The notes under the pieces are model-generated. The model was not told where the DNA came from, did not search any database, and saw only the letters and a list, made by a program, of their open reading frames with translations. Shown here in pieces: positions 30,107 to 38,434 of a stretch of 64,000 nucleotides of DNA. Made by a program: the position numbers and the translations under genes. Within the stretch, counting starts at the first letter, position 1, and each line of letters begins with the position of its first letter. Source of the stretch: Paraburkholderia sp. BL21I4N1 (GTDB lineage: Bacteria; Pseudomonadota; Gammaproteobacteria; Burkholderiales; Burkholderiaceae); assembly GCF_002973525.1 (NCBI RefSeq), contig NZ_PVEN01000016.1:1-64000 (forward strand), in the 5' to 3' direction.

Positions 30107-31447
30107 ATGGCGCGCCGCGCTCAGACGCAACGACTCGACATCTGGATGAACGGTATCCCCGTCGGCTATTGGGAAAGAGCGCGTGACGGGGAGCGTTTGA
30201 GTTATTTCGACACGTGGCTCAGCGATGAACAAGGGCGCCCGCTGTCCTTGTCGATGCCATTCACACCCGGCAATCAGCCCTATCGGGGCAACCTGGTGAG
30301 CGCGTTCTTCGACAATCTGCTCCCCGATAGCGACGCCATTCGGCGGCGGTTAGCTCAGCGACACCGTACAGGCAGCACGAATGCGTTCGATCTGCTGGTC
30401 GCGCTTGGCCGCGATTGCGTCGGCGCAATCCAGTTACTTCCCGCGGACGAAAGCCCCACCGATCTCTACAACATTTCCGGCGCGCCGCTCTCCGAACCGG
30501 AGATCGCACAGCTTTTGCGCAACGCAACCGCTGCAGCCCCACTCGGCCAATACGATGATGGTGCGGATCTGCGCTTATCGATTGCCGGGGCGCAGGAGAA
30601 AACCGCATTGCTGCGCCGTGACGGGGAATGGATCTACCCGACAGGCAGCACGCCGACCACGCATATCTTCAAGCTGCCGCTCGGGCTGGTTGGGAATATG
30701 CAAGCGGACATGCGCACATCGATTGAGAACGAGTGGTTGTGCGCCAGAATCGTCGCGGCTTATGGACTGCCTGTGGCGAATTGCGAGGTGGCGACATTCG
30801 AAGATCAGAAAGCACTCGTTGTCGAACGCTTTGATCGCAGGCTATCGAGCGACGCTCGCTGGATCGTTCGTCTTCCGCAGGAGGACATGTGCCAGGCTAC
30901 CGGGCGACCGTCGCATCTGAAGTATCAGGCCGATGGCGGCCCTGGCATCGCCGAGATCATGGACGTATTGCTCGGTTCAGAGAATGCGGATCAGGATCGG
31001 CTGCAATTCTTCAAGACTCAACTGGTGTTCTGGCTACTCGCGGCGACCGACGGGCACGCGAAGAACTTCAGCATTTTTCATTTGCCGGGCGGGCAGTATC
31101 GGTCCACGCCGCTCTACGACGTTCTTTCCGCGCATCCGATCATCGGTTCGGGAAGGAATCAGATTGCCCGTCAGAAGGCCAAAATGGCAATGGCGGTTCG
31201 TGGCAGCACAAATCACTATCTGATCGACCGGATTCAACAGCGGCATTGGATTGAACAGGCTCGGCAAGTTGGGTTAGGGAGCGTAGCTGCGCAGGAGATC
31301 ATCGAGGAAGTGGTTGATGCGACTGATGGGGTGATCAGTGCGGTGAAGGCGCAAGTGCCCCCCGACTTTCCGGGAGGACTGGCGGAATCGATTCTGAAGG
31401 GGATTGGAAAACAGCGGGACAGGTTGCGGGCTGCAGGGGCTCGGTAG
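30107..31447 (+). CDS. hipA: HipA-type serine/threonine kinase toxin
   Basis: A 446-residue kinase, close to the 440 of E. coli HipA. Conserved elements are the LSLSMPFTPGNQPYRG N-subdomain, the activation-loop motif LSIAGAQEKTALL with Ser158 (matching the autophosphorylated Ser150 of E. coli), THIFKLP for ATP, catalytic Asp315 and Asn320 in ATDGHAKNFSIF, and metal-binding Asp338 in PLYDVLS. E. coli HipA phosphorylates glutamyl-tRNA synthetase and induces dormancy; this one probably acts on a tRNA synthetase too, but the target is inference. All catalytic residues are present, so it looks functional. Codon use is less GC-rich than its neighbours, fitting a mobile module. Confidence 0.93.
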   Translation: MARRAQTQRLDIWMNGIPVGYWERARDGERLSYFDTWLSDEQGRPLSLSMPFTPGNQPYRGNLVSAFFDNLLPDSDAIRRRLAQRHRTGSTNAFDLLVALGRDCVGAIQLLPADESPTDLYNISGAPLSEPEIAQLLRNATAAAPLGQYDDGADLRLSIAGAQEKTALLRRDGEWIYPTGSTPTTHIFKLPLGLVGNMQADMRTSIENEWLCARIVAAYGLPVANCEVATFEDQKALVVERFDRRLSSDARWIVRLPQEDMCQATGRPSHLKYQADGGPGIAEIMDVLLGSENADQDRLQFFKTQLVFWLLAATDGHAKNFSIFHLPGGQYRSTPLYDVLSAHPIIGSGRNQIARQKAKMAMAVRGSTNHYLIDRIQQRHWIEQARQVGLGSVAAQEIIEEVVDATDGVISAVKAQVPPDFPGGLAESILKGIGKQRDRLRAAGAR

Positions 31448-31602
31448 TTGCGAAGCTTGTTCCACCATCGAATGTCAGCCTTGCAATCGGACCGCGGAAC
31501 GAAACGCCATACCGGGCTTCCACCGCAGGCCAATTTCCATTGAGGTCCGTTACATCGTCCGCGGCGGCTACGACGCCCAACCGTTGGCCACTTACCGAGG
31601 CA

Positions 31603-32529
31603 CTATCCGCGGCTAATCAACCGCTTGCGCCCAGCCTTAACGTGCGCCAAATGCGCCTCGTCCCACTCGTAAAATCCCGCGCCGCTGCGCACACCGACTC
31701 GCCCGGCGTCGACCTGTTGCCGTAGCAGATCCAGCACGTCTTCGTCTTTGGCGAGTTCCGGCATCAAATGCGTGGAGATATCCAGGAAGGTGTCGAGTCC
31801 ACCCATATCCGCGCCCTCCAGCGGCCCCACGATGCCCCAACGCCGCCCGAGCGACGCCTTCATCACGCGATCGACCACCTCCGCCGTGGCCGCGCCTGAA
31901 CGGACGATATTCAACGCCTCGCGCAACACCGCGAACTGCAAGCGATTGCCGACAAAGCCCGGAATCGCCTTCGCCAGCACCACGGGCTCCATGCCGATCG
32001 CGCTCATCAGCGCAGCGGTCTGTTGCGTCACATCCGGCGCGGTCGCGGTGCCCGGCACGACTTCGACCAACGGAATCATGTGCGGCGGATTCCAGAAATG
32101 CGCGATCAGAAAACGCTCTTTCGCCCGCAATGGCGCGACCAGCTGATCCGGCGGAAAGCCGCTGGTGTTGCTCGCGAGAATCGCGTCGACGGCCAGCAAA
32201 GGAGTCAGGGCCGCGAATAGCCGATGCTTCAGTTCGAGCACCTCGGGAATAGCCTCGATCACGAATTGCGCCGACGCCATTGCATCGAGCTGCGCATGCG
32301 TCTCGATGCGCGCGAGCGCCGCCTGTTTCGCGGCCAGGTCGATGCGCCCAGCGTCGATCAGTTCGTCGAGCACCGCTTCCGCTTTGGGCGCCACGCTCGC
32401 GAGACGCGCCGGGTCGACGTCGTGAACGATTGTCCTGTGCCCATGCAACGCACTTTGCGTCGCAATGCCGACGCCCATCAAGCCCGTGCCGACCACGCCT
32501 ATTACTGCCTTCTTCACGCCATTCTCCAC
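31603..32529 (-). CDS. 3-hydroxyacyl-CoA dehydrogenase family protein
   Basis: A 308-residue NAD-dependent dehydrogenase. The Rossmann motif GVVGTGLMGVGIA opens the protein; VIEAIPEVLELKHRLFAAL, ASNTSGFPPDQL and ERFLIAHFWNPPHMIPLVEV hold the active site, with the catalytic His (AHFWNP) and Glu (PLVEV). The C-terminal 3HCDH domain includes IPGFVGNRLQFAVLREAL. It probably oxidises a 3-hydroxyacyl-CoA or similar hydroxy acid; the Ser-to-Phe change in the usual SNTSS motif may shift the substrate. Starts are GTG at 32529 or GTG at 32517, each with a GGAG-like site. Confidence 0.88.
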   Translation of the reverse strand: MENGVKKAVIGVVGTGLMGVGIATQSALHGHRTIVHDVDPARLASVAPKAEAVLDELIDAGRIDLAAKQAALARIETHAQLDAMASAQFVIEAIPEVLELKHRLFAALTPLLAVDAILASNTSGFPPDQLVAPLRAKERFLIAHFWNPPHMIPLVEVVPGTATAPDVTQQTAALMSAIGMEPVVLAKAIPGFVGNRLQFAVLREALNIVRSGAATAEVVDRVMKASLGRRWGIVGPLEGADMGGLDTFLDISTHLMPELAKDEDVLDLLRQQVDAGRVGVRSGAGFYEWDEAHLAHVKAGRKRLISRG

Positions 32530-32601
32530 GCCGCTCTCCCGCTACCGTCGATGAAAGCGTTGAAGCATAGCGCAGCGCGTCCGCTCGCCGGTCCGAATGC
32601 A

Positions 32602-32638
32602 ACAAAGCCGGTCTTCCGCGAGGAAGGACCGGCTTTGT
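32602..32638. terminator. hairpin terminator after the His-rich protein gene
   Basis: Arms ACAAAGCCGGTC-TTCC and GGAA-GGACCGGCTTTGT pair with a one-base bulge around a GCGA loop. It lies 58 bp after the stop of the minus-strand gene at 32696. On that strand TTTGTTGC follows, so it is a moderate terminator. Confidence 0.7.
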
Positions 32639-32695
32639 CGATTTCACGCCACGTCATGCGGCGCTGTCATGCGCCCGTTGAGAGCGCATTGCGCA

Positions 32696-32998
32696 TTAAT
32701 AACGCGGGGGCGGCGGACGACGATCGTCGTGGTGATGCGGATCGAAGTCGTGCGGATGATGACGCATCCAGTCGTCGTGCGCCCAGTAACGATGGCCGTC
32801 GTAGTAACGATCGCCGTGCCAGCCGATGTTAATCGACACGCCCACCGGCATCATGTGCGGCTGACCGTAGACCACCGGGCCCGGACCGCCCTCGACCACC
32901 ACCCGCTCCTGCGCGAAAGCGCTACCTGCTGCCAGCAACGCGCCGCCGGCCAGCAGAGTCGCAATGATCGAACGCGATGTCTTGTTAAAGGTTTTCAT
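32696..32998 (-). CDS. small secreted histidine-rich protein
   Basis: A 100-residue predicted exported protein. Signal peptide about 1-29 (cut after GSAFA). The mature part has PVVYGQPHMMPVGVSINIGW and then a tail rich in His, Asp, Tyr and Arg, with HHPHDFDPHHHDDRRPPPPR at the end. The His/Asp clusters could bind Ni, Zn or Cu in the periplasm; this is inference. GGGAGGTC precedes the ATG. Family not recognised. No metal transporter is adjacent. Confidence 0.8.
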   Translation of the reverse strand: MKTFNKTSRSIIATLLAGGALLAAGSAFAQERVVVEGGPGPVVYGQPHMMPVGVSINIGWHGDRYYDGHRYWAHDDWMRHHPHDFDPHHHDDRRPPPPRY

Positions 32999-33435
32999 AG
33001 TGACCTCCCATCAAAGTTTGGTATCAAGCCAGCGTCCGTGTGCGGTCAACCGCGACCTGAGGTTTCAGGCTCCAACCAGACGCCGTACGCTTGAGACCAA
33101 CTTTAGCGGCGCAAACCGCATGAAGACGTGAGGACTTGTAAGCGCACATTTCAATGATAGGGACCGATGGCAAGGTCGCGTTTTCGCGTTCCACTCCAAC
33201 CTGCAATGCCATGCGCGGCGAATCGCTCGAGTGATACGTCAGCAGACTGTCAGCCCCCGTTACATTCATTTCGGCGCGGAAATATTCGGTGATACAGGCA
33301 AGCCGGTGCGGCGACGCCCAAAAAACAAAAGCCACAGTACGCGTTTTTGCGAACAGTGGCTTCAAAGATACGACGCACCCGAAGTGCGCGCCCGCGCGCG
33401 GTAGTCCACGCTCAGGCTGGTACGACCTGATTTTC
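32999..33435. other. 437-bp intergenic stretch
   Basis: No convincing gene. A minus-strand frame of 113 codons (33024-33365) starts with TTG, lacks a ribosome site and has no recognisable domain. The region must hold the promoter of the His-rich protein gene. Confidence 0.5.
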
Positions 33436-33594
33436 TTAGTCGCTCAGCTTGACGCCGAACAACGTGGACTGTGCACGGCGCACGCGGTCCGCTTCGCGGC
33501 TACGCGCTTCGTACGAATAGTCCGAATCCAGCGGCAGATGGGGCGACGCAAAGAGGTCGCTGACCTTTTGGAACAAAGCAAAAATGAAGCTCAT
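33436..33594 (-). CDS. 52-residue small protein, unknown
   Basis: A short ORF reading MSFIFALFQKVSDLFASPHL at the start, then an acidic/Tyr part and a basic helix (SYEARSREADRVRRAQ), ending LFGVKLSD. CGGGAG lies seven bases before the ATG. Codon use fits the genome. The first 16 residues could form an amphipathic or membrane-binding helix. About 29 bp upstream is an unusual promoter: a TATAAT box flanked by two 13-bp repeats. I do not recognise the family. The ORF is plausible because of ribosome site, promoter and codon use together. Confidence 0.65.
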   Translation of the reverse strand: MSFIFALFQKVSDLFASPHLPLDSDYSYEARSREADRVRRAQSTLFGVKLSD

Positions 33595-33623
33595 GGCGAC
33601 TCCCGGTTGGTGACTGCATTGAC

Positions 33624-33661
33624 TAGGGTTTTCCCTTAAGACTGATTATAGGGTTTTCCCT
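33624..33661 (-). promoter_or_regulatory. repeat-flanked promoter of the 52-residue ORF
   Basis: Two identical 13-mers TAGGGTTTTCCCT (+ strand; 33624-33636 and 33649-33661) are 25 bp apart. Between them on the minus strand is a perfect -10 box TATAAT (33645-33650); a weak -35 TAGATT (33668-33673) lies 17 bp upstream. One copy covers the spacer, the other the likely transcription start, a typical layout for repression. Confidence 0.65.
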
Positions 33662-33854
33662 AGGCAAAATCTAGTGCGATGCAGCAATTTCTCGGGTGTG
33701 GCTCATTGCCACAGGCTTGATGCTCATGATGCGTCGCATCATGACAACGGCCCTTATTTTGAGATTCGAGGTGGGAGAGCCGAGCGTGAAACCCTTCGGG
33801 CCGTTGAGACCGCCCGCGCCGCAGCCAATGAAGCGTCGGCGCGGTGCTCAGTGC

Positions 33855-35432
33855 TCAGTGCGCGTTGGAGGCTTTAGGTTTGTGCGCGTGCTGCGCGCGT
33901 GCGGCACGCTTGGAGTGCGCTGGCGTAGCGACAGCTTGCTGAGGCGTGGCGGCAGCGGTCGCGGCAGCGGCACTGGCCTTCGCCGCAGCGGCGTCGGCCA
34001 TTGCCATGTGCGTGTCGAGCAGGCTGGTCATGGCCGCCTGCTGGTTCTGCATCAACTCTTCGATGCGATGCTGTTGGGCCGTGGTTTCGCGCGTCAGACG
34101 CATCAGCAGCAAAGTCTGCGTGATGCCGATGGCCACGGTCACCAGCAAGGCGCCCACCACGATCGGCAGCAGCCATTTCATGCGACGCGAGTGGTCACTT
34201 GCCGCGCGGCGCTGATCGGCGATCACGCCGTATAGCGCATCGACGGTATCCGCGAAGGCAGTCGCCCGTGCGCGATCGAGTTCGGGCGCGGCACGCAGCG
34301 CGGCGGCGGCAGCTTCGGCGCGACGCGCTTCCCGCCAGGGCTCGGCGAACGCGCCGTTGGCCGGCGCGGACCCAGCGGTGGACAGCGAGGGGTTCACGCC
34401 CCGTTTCGGCCCGGCAGGCGCTGCGGCCGATGGCGGTGTGGCTCGCTCGCTTGACTCGTCCGGTTCGTTCCGTTCGTTCGGCTCGTTTGTGCCGATGGTC
34501 GCGGCGGCATTCGTGTCGGTGGTGTTGCCAGTGGTCGCGGAGGCAGTTGCGCCAATGTCCGTGCCAGCAGCGGCGCCCATCTTCGCATCCGCCGCGACGC
34601 TTTCGCTCGCCCGCATGGTCGCACCAGAAGCCGCGCCCGCAGGCGCATCGCCAACCGCACCGACGGCACCCACAGCGCGAGTGTTCGCATCGGCAGCCAC
34701 CCCCGACGCACGCTCCATGTCCCGCGAGGCCGTCGTCGCCTTGGCAAAAGTCGCGGCGAACCGTGGCGGGGCCTTCCCACCGCCGGAGGTCGATGCCGTC
34801 GCCGAATCATCGGTCGACGTCGCATCCATCGCAGCCGTTGCGCCCGTCGCACTCGCCTGGCGCAGCGCGGTCACGCTGCGTGCCACCGTCGCCGCCGCCA
34901 TCGCGGGCGTCAGCGGCGTCGCCGCATCCCGCGTCGATGTCGCCAGCTTCTCATTCGCGGCAGTCTGTTCCTTCGGCGTCTCATCCCCGAATGCCAGTTC
35001 AGCCGCCGGTGACCCCGCCGCGTCCCAAGGCTCGATATCCAACCCGCTCAAAACCGCGTTGACGGGCGTCGGCTCGTCGACCTTCGCGGCGCGTGGCGCA
35101 CGACGCGCCGACCGCGCATCGAGTAGCGCGCCGTCGCCGGCATCGATCACGCCGACCGCTGCCAATACCACGTCGGGTAACTCGAAACCATGCAGCGTGC
35201 CTTGCCGGATGTCGATATTCATCGCTTCCAGCGTCGCGCGGGTGGGATCGTCGGGGAACAGGTCGAGCGTGCTGTCGTCGCGGGCGGCGTCGCTTAGTTG
35301 CGCGAGCCGTTGTGCCGAACGCGCGGCGCGCGCCAGCTTGTTTTCAGTTTCGGTCGAGACGGTGGCCTGGCGTCGCTTCTTCGAAGCGGCGCGCGAAGGC
35401 CGGGACTGCGTGGATGCTACGGAATCTGCCAT
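33855..35432 (-). CDS. Ala/Thr-rich membrane protein, unknown
   Basis: A 525-residue protein. The N-terminal 415 residues are mostly low-complexity Ala/Thr/Ser/Gly with a few ordered pieces, such as LDLFPDDPTRATLEAMNIDI and LHGFELPDVVLAAVGVIDAG near the start. One membrane segment lies at about 420-445 (LLPIVVGALLVTVAIGIT). A short coiled-coil-like helix follows (RETTAQQHRIEELMQNQQAA), then an Ala-rich basic tail. Start taken at 35432; the longer frame adds 14 residues with no support. I do not recognise a family. It precedes no obvious partner; mgtC is the next gene upstream on the same strand. Confidence 0.65.
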   Translation of the reverse strand: MADSVASTQSRPSRAASKKRRQATVSTETENKLARAARSAQRLAQLSDAARDDSTLDLFPDDPTRATLEAMNIDIRQGTLHGFELPDVVLAAVGVIDAGDGALLDARSARRAPRAAKVDEPTPVNAVLSGLDIEPWDAAGSPAAELAFGDETPKEQTAANEKLATSTRDAATPLTPAMAAATVARSVTALRQASATGATAAMDATSTDDSATASTSGGGKAPPRFAATFAKATTASRDMERASGVAADANTRAVGAVGAVGDAPAGAASGATMRASESVAADAKMGAAAGTDIGATASATTGNTTDTNAAATIGTNEPNERNEPDESSERATPPSAAAPAGPKRGVNPSLSTAGSAPANGAFAEPWREARRAEAAAAALRAAPELDRARATAFADTVDALYGVIADQRRAASDHSRRMKWLLPIVVGALLVTVAIGITQTLLLMRLTRETTAQQHRIEELMQNQQAAMTSLLDTHMAMADAAAAKASAAAATAAATPQQAVATPAHSKRAARAQHAHKPKASNAH

Positions 35433-35564
35433 AGAGAAAAAAGCGGTCGTCGCCGGAAAGCGGGCGCCGAGCACCGCTCGTCAATGCCGTTGGAATTTTT
35501 GAGACCGCATTGTCGCATGGCCGCCCGCCCCTGCCGAAGCCATTCACGGACGATTTTCGGCATT

Positions 35565-36251
35565 TTAAGACGACGCCTCGTCCTGCCGGAACTGCTTGAC
35601 GCCGTGCAATTGACGCAAGCGCGCGCAGATCGCTTCGTATTCCACATTCGACACGCGATGCAGCGTGATCATCACCTCGTCGCACTCGGGCGCGTCGTCG
35701 CTTTGCTGCATCACGAACTGCTTGACGCGCGGGCTCGCGGCGCCCAGTTCGTCGTGCAGCGAATGAAACGTCATGGTGCCGCGCTCGACGATCATCGTCA
35801 CTTGGCGCCGTTGTTTGACCGTGATGAAACGCCGCTCGAGCGGCTTGATGCCCGCGAGGATAATCAGAATGATGATGGTCGCCGCGATCGACGCCGTGTA
35901 CAGCCCGCCGCCGACCGCCAACCCGATGGCCGCGACCGACCACAGGCTCGCCGCCGTGGTCAACCCGCGCACGATCTCGCCGCGCAGCAGAATCGAGCCC
36001 GCGCCGAGAAAGCCGATGCCCGACACCACCTGCGCCGCCATCCGCGACGGATCGAGCACGACGTGATCGCCGGTGAGCACTTCAGCAAACCCATAGGCCG
36101 ATACGATCATGATGAGCGTCGAGCCGACGCAGACCAGCATATGCGTGCGCAGCCCGGCGGCCCATGAAAGCCGTTCACGCTCAAAGCCAATCACGCTGCC
36201 AAGCGCTGCAGCGAGCACCAGACGCAAGATGAGATCGAGATTCCCCAACAT
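35565..36251 (-). CDS. MgtC/SapB family membrane protein
   Basis: A 228-residue inner-membrane protein. The MgtC/SapB core has four to five membrane segments with the hallmark GFERERLSWAAGLRTHMLV and VVSGIGFLGAGSILLRG motifs. A C-terminal cytoplasmic domain (about 145-228) follows. Family members help cells cope with low magnesium or acid and, in pathogens, survive in macrophages; the molecular action in this species is unknown. AAGGAGG precedes the ATG. A GGAGCG/CGCTCC hairpin (36281-36297) lies in the leader. Confidence 0.9.
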   Translation of the reverse strand: MLGNLDLILRLVLAAALGSVIGFERERLSWAAGLRTHMLVCVGSTLIMIVSAYGFAEVLTGDHVVLDPSRMAAQVVSGIGFLGAGSILLRGEIVRGLTTAASLWSVAAIGLAVGGGLYTASIAATIIILIILAGIKPLERRFITVKQRRQVTMIVERGTMTFHSLHDELGAASPRVKQFVMQQSDDAPECDEVMITLHRVSNVEYEAICARLRQLHGVKQFRQDEASS

Positions 36252-36451
36252 GGTTTTTCCTCCTTATCGGCAATAACTGGAGCGGTTTCCGCTCCTTGGT
36301 CGCAGTGCCAAACGCGACCCGTTTGCTTTATCCTAGGCCGCACGCCGCGGCGGCCGCCGTTGTGCGGAACGTAGCGGAGCGCGTCGCTTGTCTGAATGTG
36401 GCCGGAGTCCGCAGACGCATCGACATACCGTGTTTGACCAACTGAACGACT

Positions 36452-37561
36452 ATGCAGAGCATGAACCCTTCCGCCGCTTCGACGATCGTCCTCGCCACCG
36501 CGCTACGCGATCACTTCACGAGCGTGGTGCTGCCCATGTGGCGCGGAGCGGGTTTCAACACCGCGCTGAAGCTGCCGTACGAAGCGGTCAGCGCCGAGCA
36601 TCACCAGCCCATGCCCGCCGAGCGCTACCGGGCAATGGCGTGCGCGCGACAGTTGTTCGTGTTCTCGCAAGCCGGCGACGCGGACCATGCGCAGGTGCTG
36701 TTCGACTCGCTGATGCACACCTTTCGGGACACGCGCCACGGCGGATGGTTCTACAGCGTCGATGCGCAAGGCGCGCCGCTCGACACGACCAAAGACCTGT
36801 ACACGCACGCGTTCGTCGTGTTCGCCTGCGCGGAATTCGGCCGACGTTCGGGCAATCGTGACGCGCTGGAAGCCGTGCATGGCACGTCGGCGCTGATCCA
36901 GTCGAACTTCGCCGCCGAGGGCGATCTGTTCAACGCCGCGCTCACCGCCGACTTCGGCAGCGTGACCGGCACGCCGATCCAGAATCCGCTGATGCACCTG
37001 ACCGAAGCCTGGCTGGCCGCCCGCGAAGCAACCCGCGACAACGCGTTCGACGCCGCGTTGCGACGCCTCGCCGGCGCGATCGCGCGGCACTTCGTACACA
37101 AGCCCACGGGCTGCGTCGCCGAATTGCCGATCGGCGCGGCCGACAACCGTCTCGAACCCGGGCACCAGTTCGAATGGTTCTGGCTGGTCAAGCAGGCGGG
37201 AGGGTTGTTCGAAGGCTCGGGTCTTGCCAAAGCGCTGCCGCGCGCGTTCGCGTTTGCGCGGCAAAACGGCGTGGACGAGGAAACCGGCGGCGTGTGCGCC
37301 TCGCTCGACGAAGCCGGCGGCATCAAGGACGCCACGCAGCGGATCTGGGCTCAAACGGAATATTTGCGTGCGCTCGCGAGTCACGATGACGCGGCAATGC
37401 GCGCCGCGCTGCCGCGGCAAATCACGCTGTTCCAGCAACGCTTTCTGCGTCCGCAAGGCTGGTTCGAGTGCAAAACGGCCGCCGGTGACGTGGCGCGCGC
37501 CGACATGCCGTCGACCACGCCCTACCACCTCGCCACCGCCTACGCCGCTTTGCCGGCCTGA
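36452..37561 (+). CDS. N-acylglucosamine 2-epimerase (AGE) family sugar isomerase
   Basis: A 369-residue (alpha/alpha)6-barrel enzyme. Typical motifs include RHGGWFYSVDAQGAPLD, KDLYTHAFVVFACAEF, NPLMHLTEAWLAARE, the catalytic His in LEPGHQFEWFWLV, and QRIWAQTEYLRAL. These fit AGE/mannose isomerase/cellobiose epimerase-type enzymes, which use two His as acid and base. The precise sugar cannot be told; mannose/fructose-type isomerases have about this length. The ATG at 36461 is an alternative start. It stands alone between divergent mgtC and a convergent small gene. Confidence 0.85.
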   Translation: MQSMNPSAASTIVLATALRDHFTSVVLPMWRGAGFNTALKLPYEAVSAEHHQPMPAERYRAMACARQLFVFSQAGDADHAQVLFDSLMHTFRDTRHGGWFYSVDAQGAPLDTTKDLYTHAFVVFACAEFGRRSGNRDALEAVHGTSALIQSNFAAEGDLFNAALTADFGSVTGTPIQNPLMHLTEAWLAAREATRDNAFDAALRRLAGAIARHFVHKPTGCVAELPIGAADNRLEPGHQFEWFWLVKQAGGLFEGSGLAKALPRAFAFARQNGVDEETGGVCASLDEAGGIKDATQRIWAQTEYLRALASHDDAAMRAALPRQITLFQQRFLRPQGWFECKTAAGDVARADMPSTTPYHLATAYAALPA

Positions 37562-37614
37562 ACGGCGGCTAACGTCTTGCCGGGCATCGGCACACGAGCC
37601 GACCGGCCGGTCGA

Positions 37615-37890
37615 TCAATACTCTTCGCGTTGCCAGGGACCCCAGCCACTGTCGGCTGATTTAAAACGCATATAAGTTGCGCTGTGTCCGGTAGGGGTAT
37701 CCGACGTATCGCCGAGCGACTTTTTATCGGTCGTGTGGAGGGCGAAAGCCTGGCGGTCTTCGGCATCCACCGTGATGCGGCCGATCGGGTCCGGGGTGTC
37801 TTCTTGAGGGGATTTCGACTCCAATATCGCCAGATAGGGGGTCAAACGACTCCAGAACGACGTAAGTTCTTCCTGCAAATAATGTGTCAA
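37615..37890 (-). CDS. small hypothetical protein
   Basis: A 91-residue cytosolic-looking protein with a TTG start (37890) preceded by AGGAA. It has a helical start (YLQEELTSFWSRLTPYLAIL), an acidic middle with ITVDAEDRQAFAL, and an end rich in aromatic residues (SGWGPWQREEY). No family recognised. A 14-bp palindrome CGACCGGCCGGTCG (37600-37613) lies just after its stop, between it and the convergent epimerase gene. Confidence 0.6.
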   Translation of the reverse strand: MTHYLQEELTSFWSRLTPYLAILESKSPQEDTPDPIGRITVDAEDRQAFALHTTDKKSLGDTSDTPTGHSATYMRFKSADSGWGPWQREEY

Positions 37891-38108
37891 TGTTTTTCCT
37901 GGAAGAGTAATACAAACAGTTTACCCTACCGGGCGGAGCCCTCTTAAAAATGCGCTTCAGGCCTCAAAAGGGCCCGAGCGGGGGAATACCCGAATACTGG
38001 TTGATTGGCGTCCATCATAAAGACGTGATACAACTCGTACTTCGCGCTCGATCTCACGTTGAGAAATAGCGGTCGCGAATGCAACACACAACATTTATTG
38101 GATCAAAA

Positions 38109-38312
38109 ATGGCAACAGGTACTGTGAAGTGGTTTAACGATGCAAAGGGCTTTGGCTTCATCACGCCGGACGACGGCGGCGAAGACCTGTTTGCGCACTT
38201 TTCGGAAGTTCAAGGCAGCGGCTTCAAGTCCCTGCAGGAAAACCAGAAAGTGACGTTCGAAGTCAAGCAAGGCCCGAAGGGCAAGCAGGCTGCAAACATC
38301 CAGCCGGCCTAA
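38109..38312 (+). CDS. cold-shock protein (CspA family)
   Basis: A 67-residue OB-fold nucleic-acid-binding protein. RNP1 (KGFGFITP) and RNP2 (DLFAHFSEV) are intact, as is the opening TGTVKWFNDA. It melts RNA structures and supports translation at low temperature or in stress. The ATG at 38109 gives the standard length. The gene is followed by a strong UUCG-loop terminator. A long AT-rich leader upstream would be usual for cold-shock control. Confidence 0.95.
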   Translation: MATGTVKWFNDAKGFGFITPDDGGEDLFAHFSEVQGSGFKSLQENQKVTFEVKQGPKGKQAANIQPA

Positions 38313-38359
38313 GTACCTTCAGGTACTTTGAGGCACCCTTAGGCGCTTGCGTCTGATGC

Positions 38360-38393
38360 AAAATGGCCCGCTTCGGCGGGCCATTTTCTTTTG
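38360..38393 (+). terminator. terminator of the cold-shock gene
   Basis: Perfect 12-bp stem AAAATGGCCCGC / GCGGGCCATTTT with the very stable TTCG tetraloop (38372-38375), followed by CTTTTG. It lies 47 bp after the stop codon and may also serve the convergent chemoreceptor gene. Confidence 0.93.
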
Positions 38394-38434
38394 TCTGATG
38401 CTTTATTTTTAAGCGCTGCCGAGCGCCGCGACGC

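Noticed and set aside
33024..33365. 113-codon minus-strand ORF in the large gap
   Set aside because: TTG start, no ribosome site, no recognisable fold; not strong enough to call a gene.
33624..33661. Pair of 13-mers considered as a minimal CRISPR or attachment site
   Set aside because: Only two short copies with a 12-bp gap, no cas genes or integrase; the promoter reading fits better.
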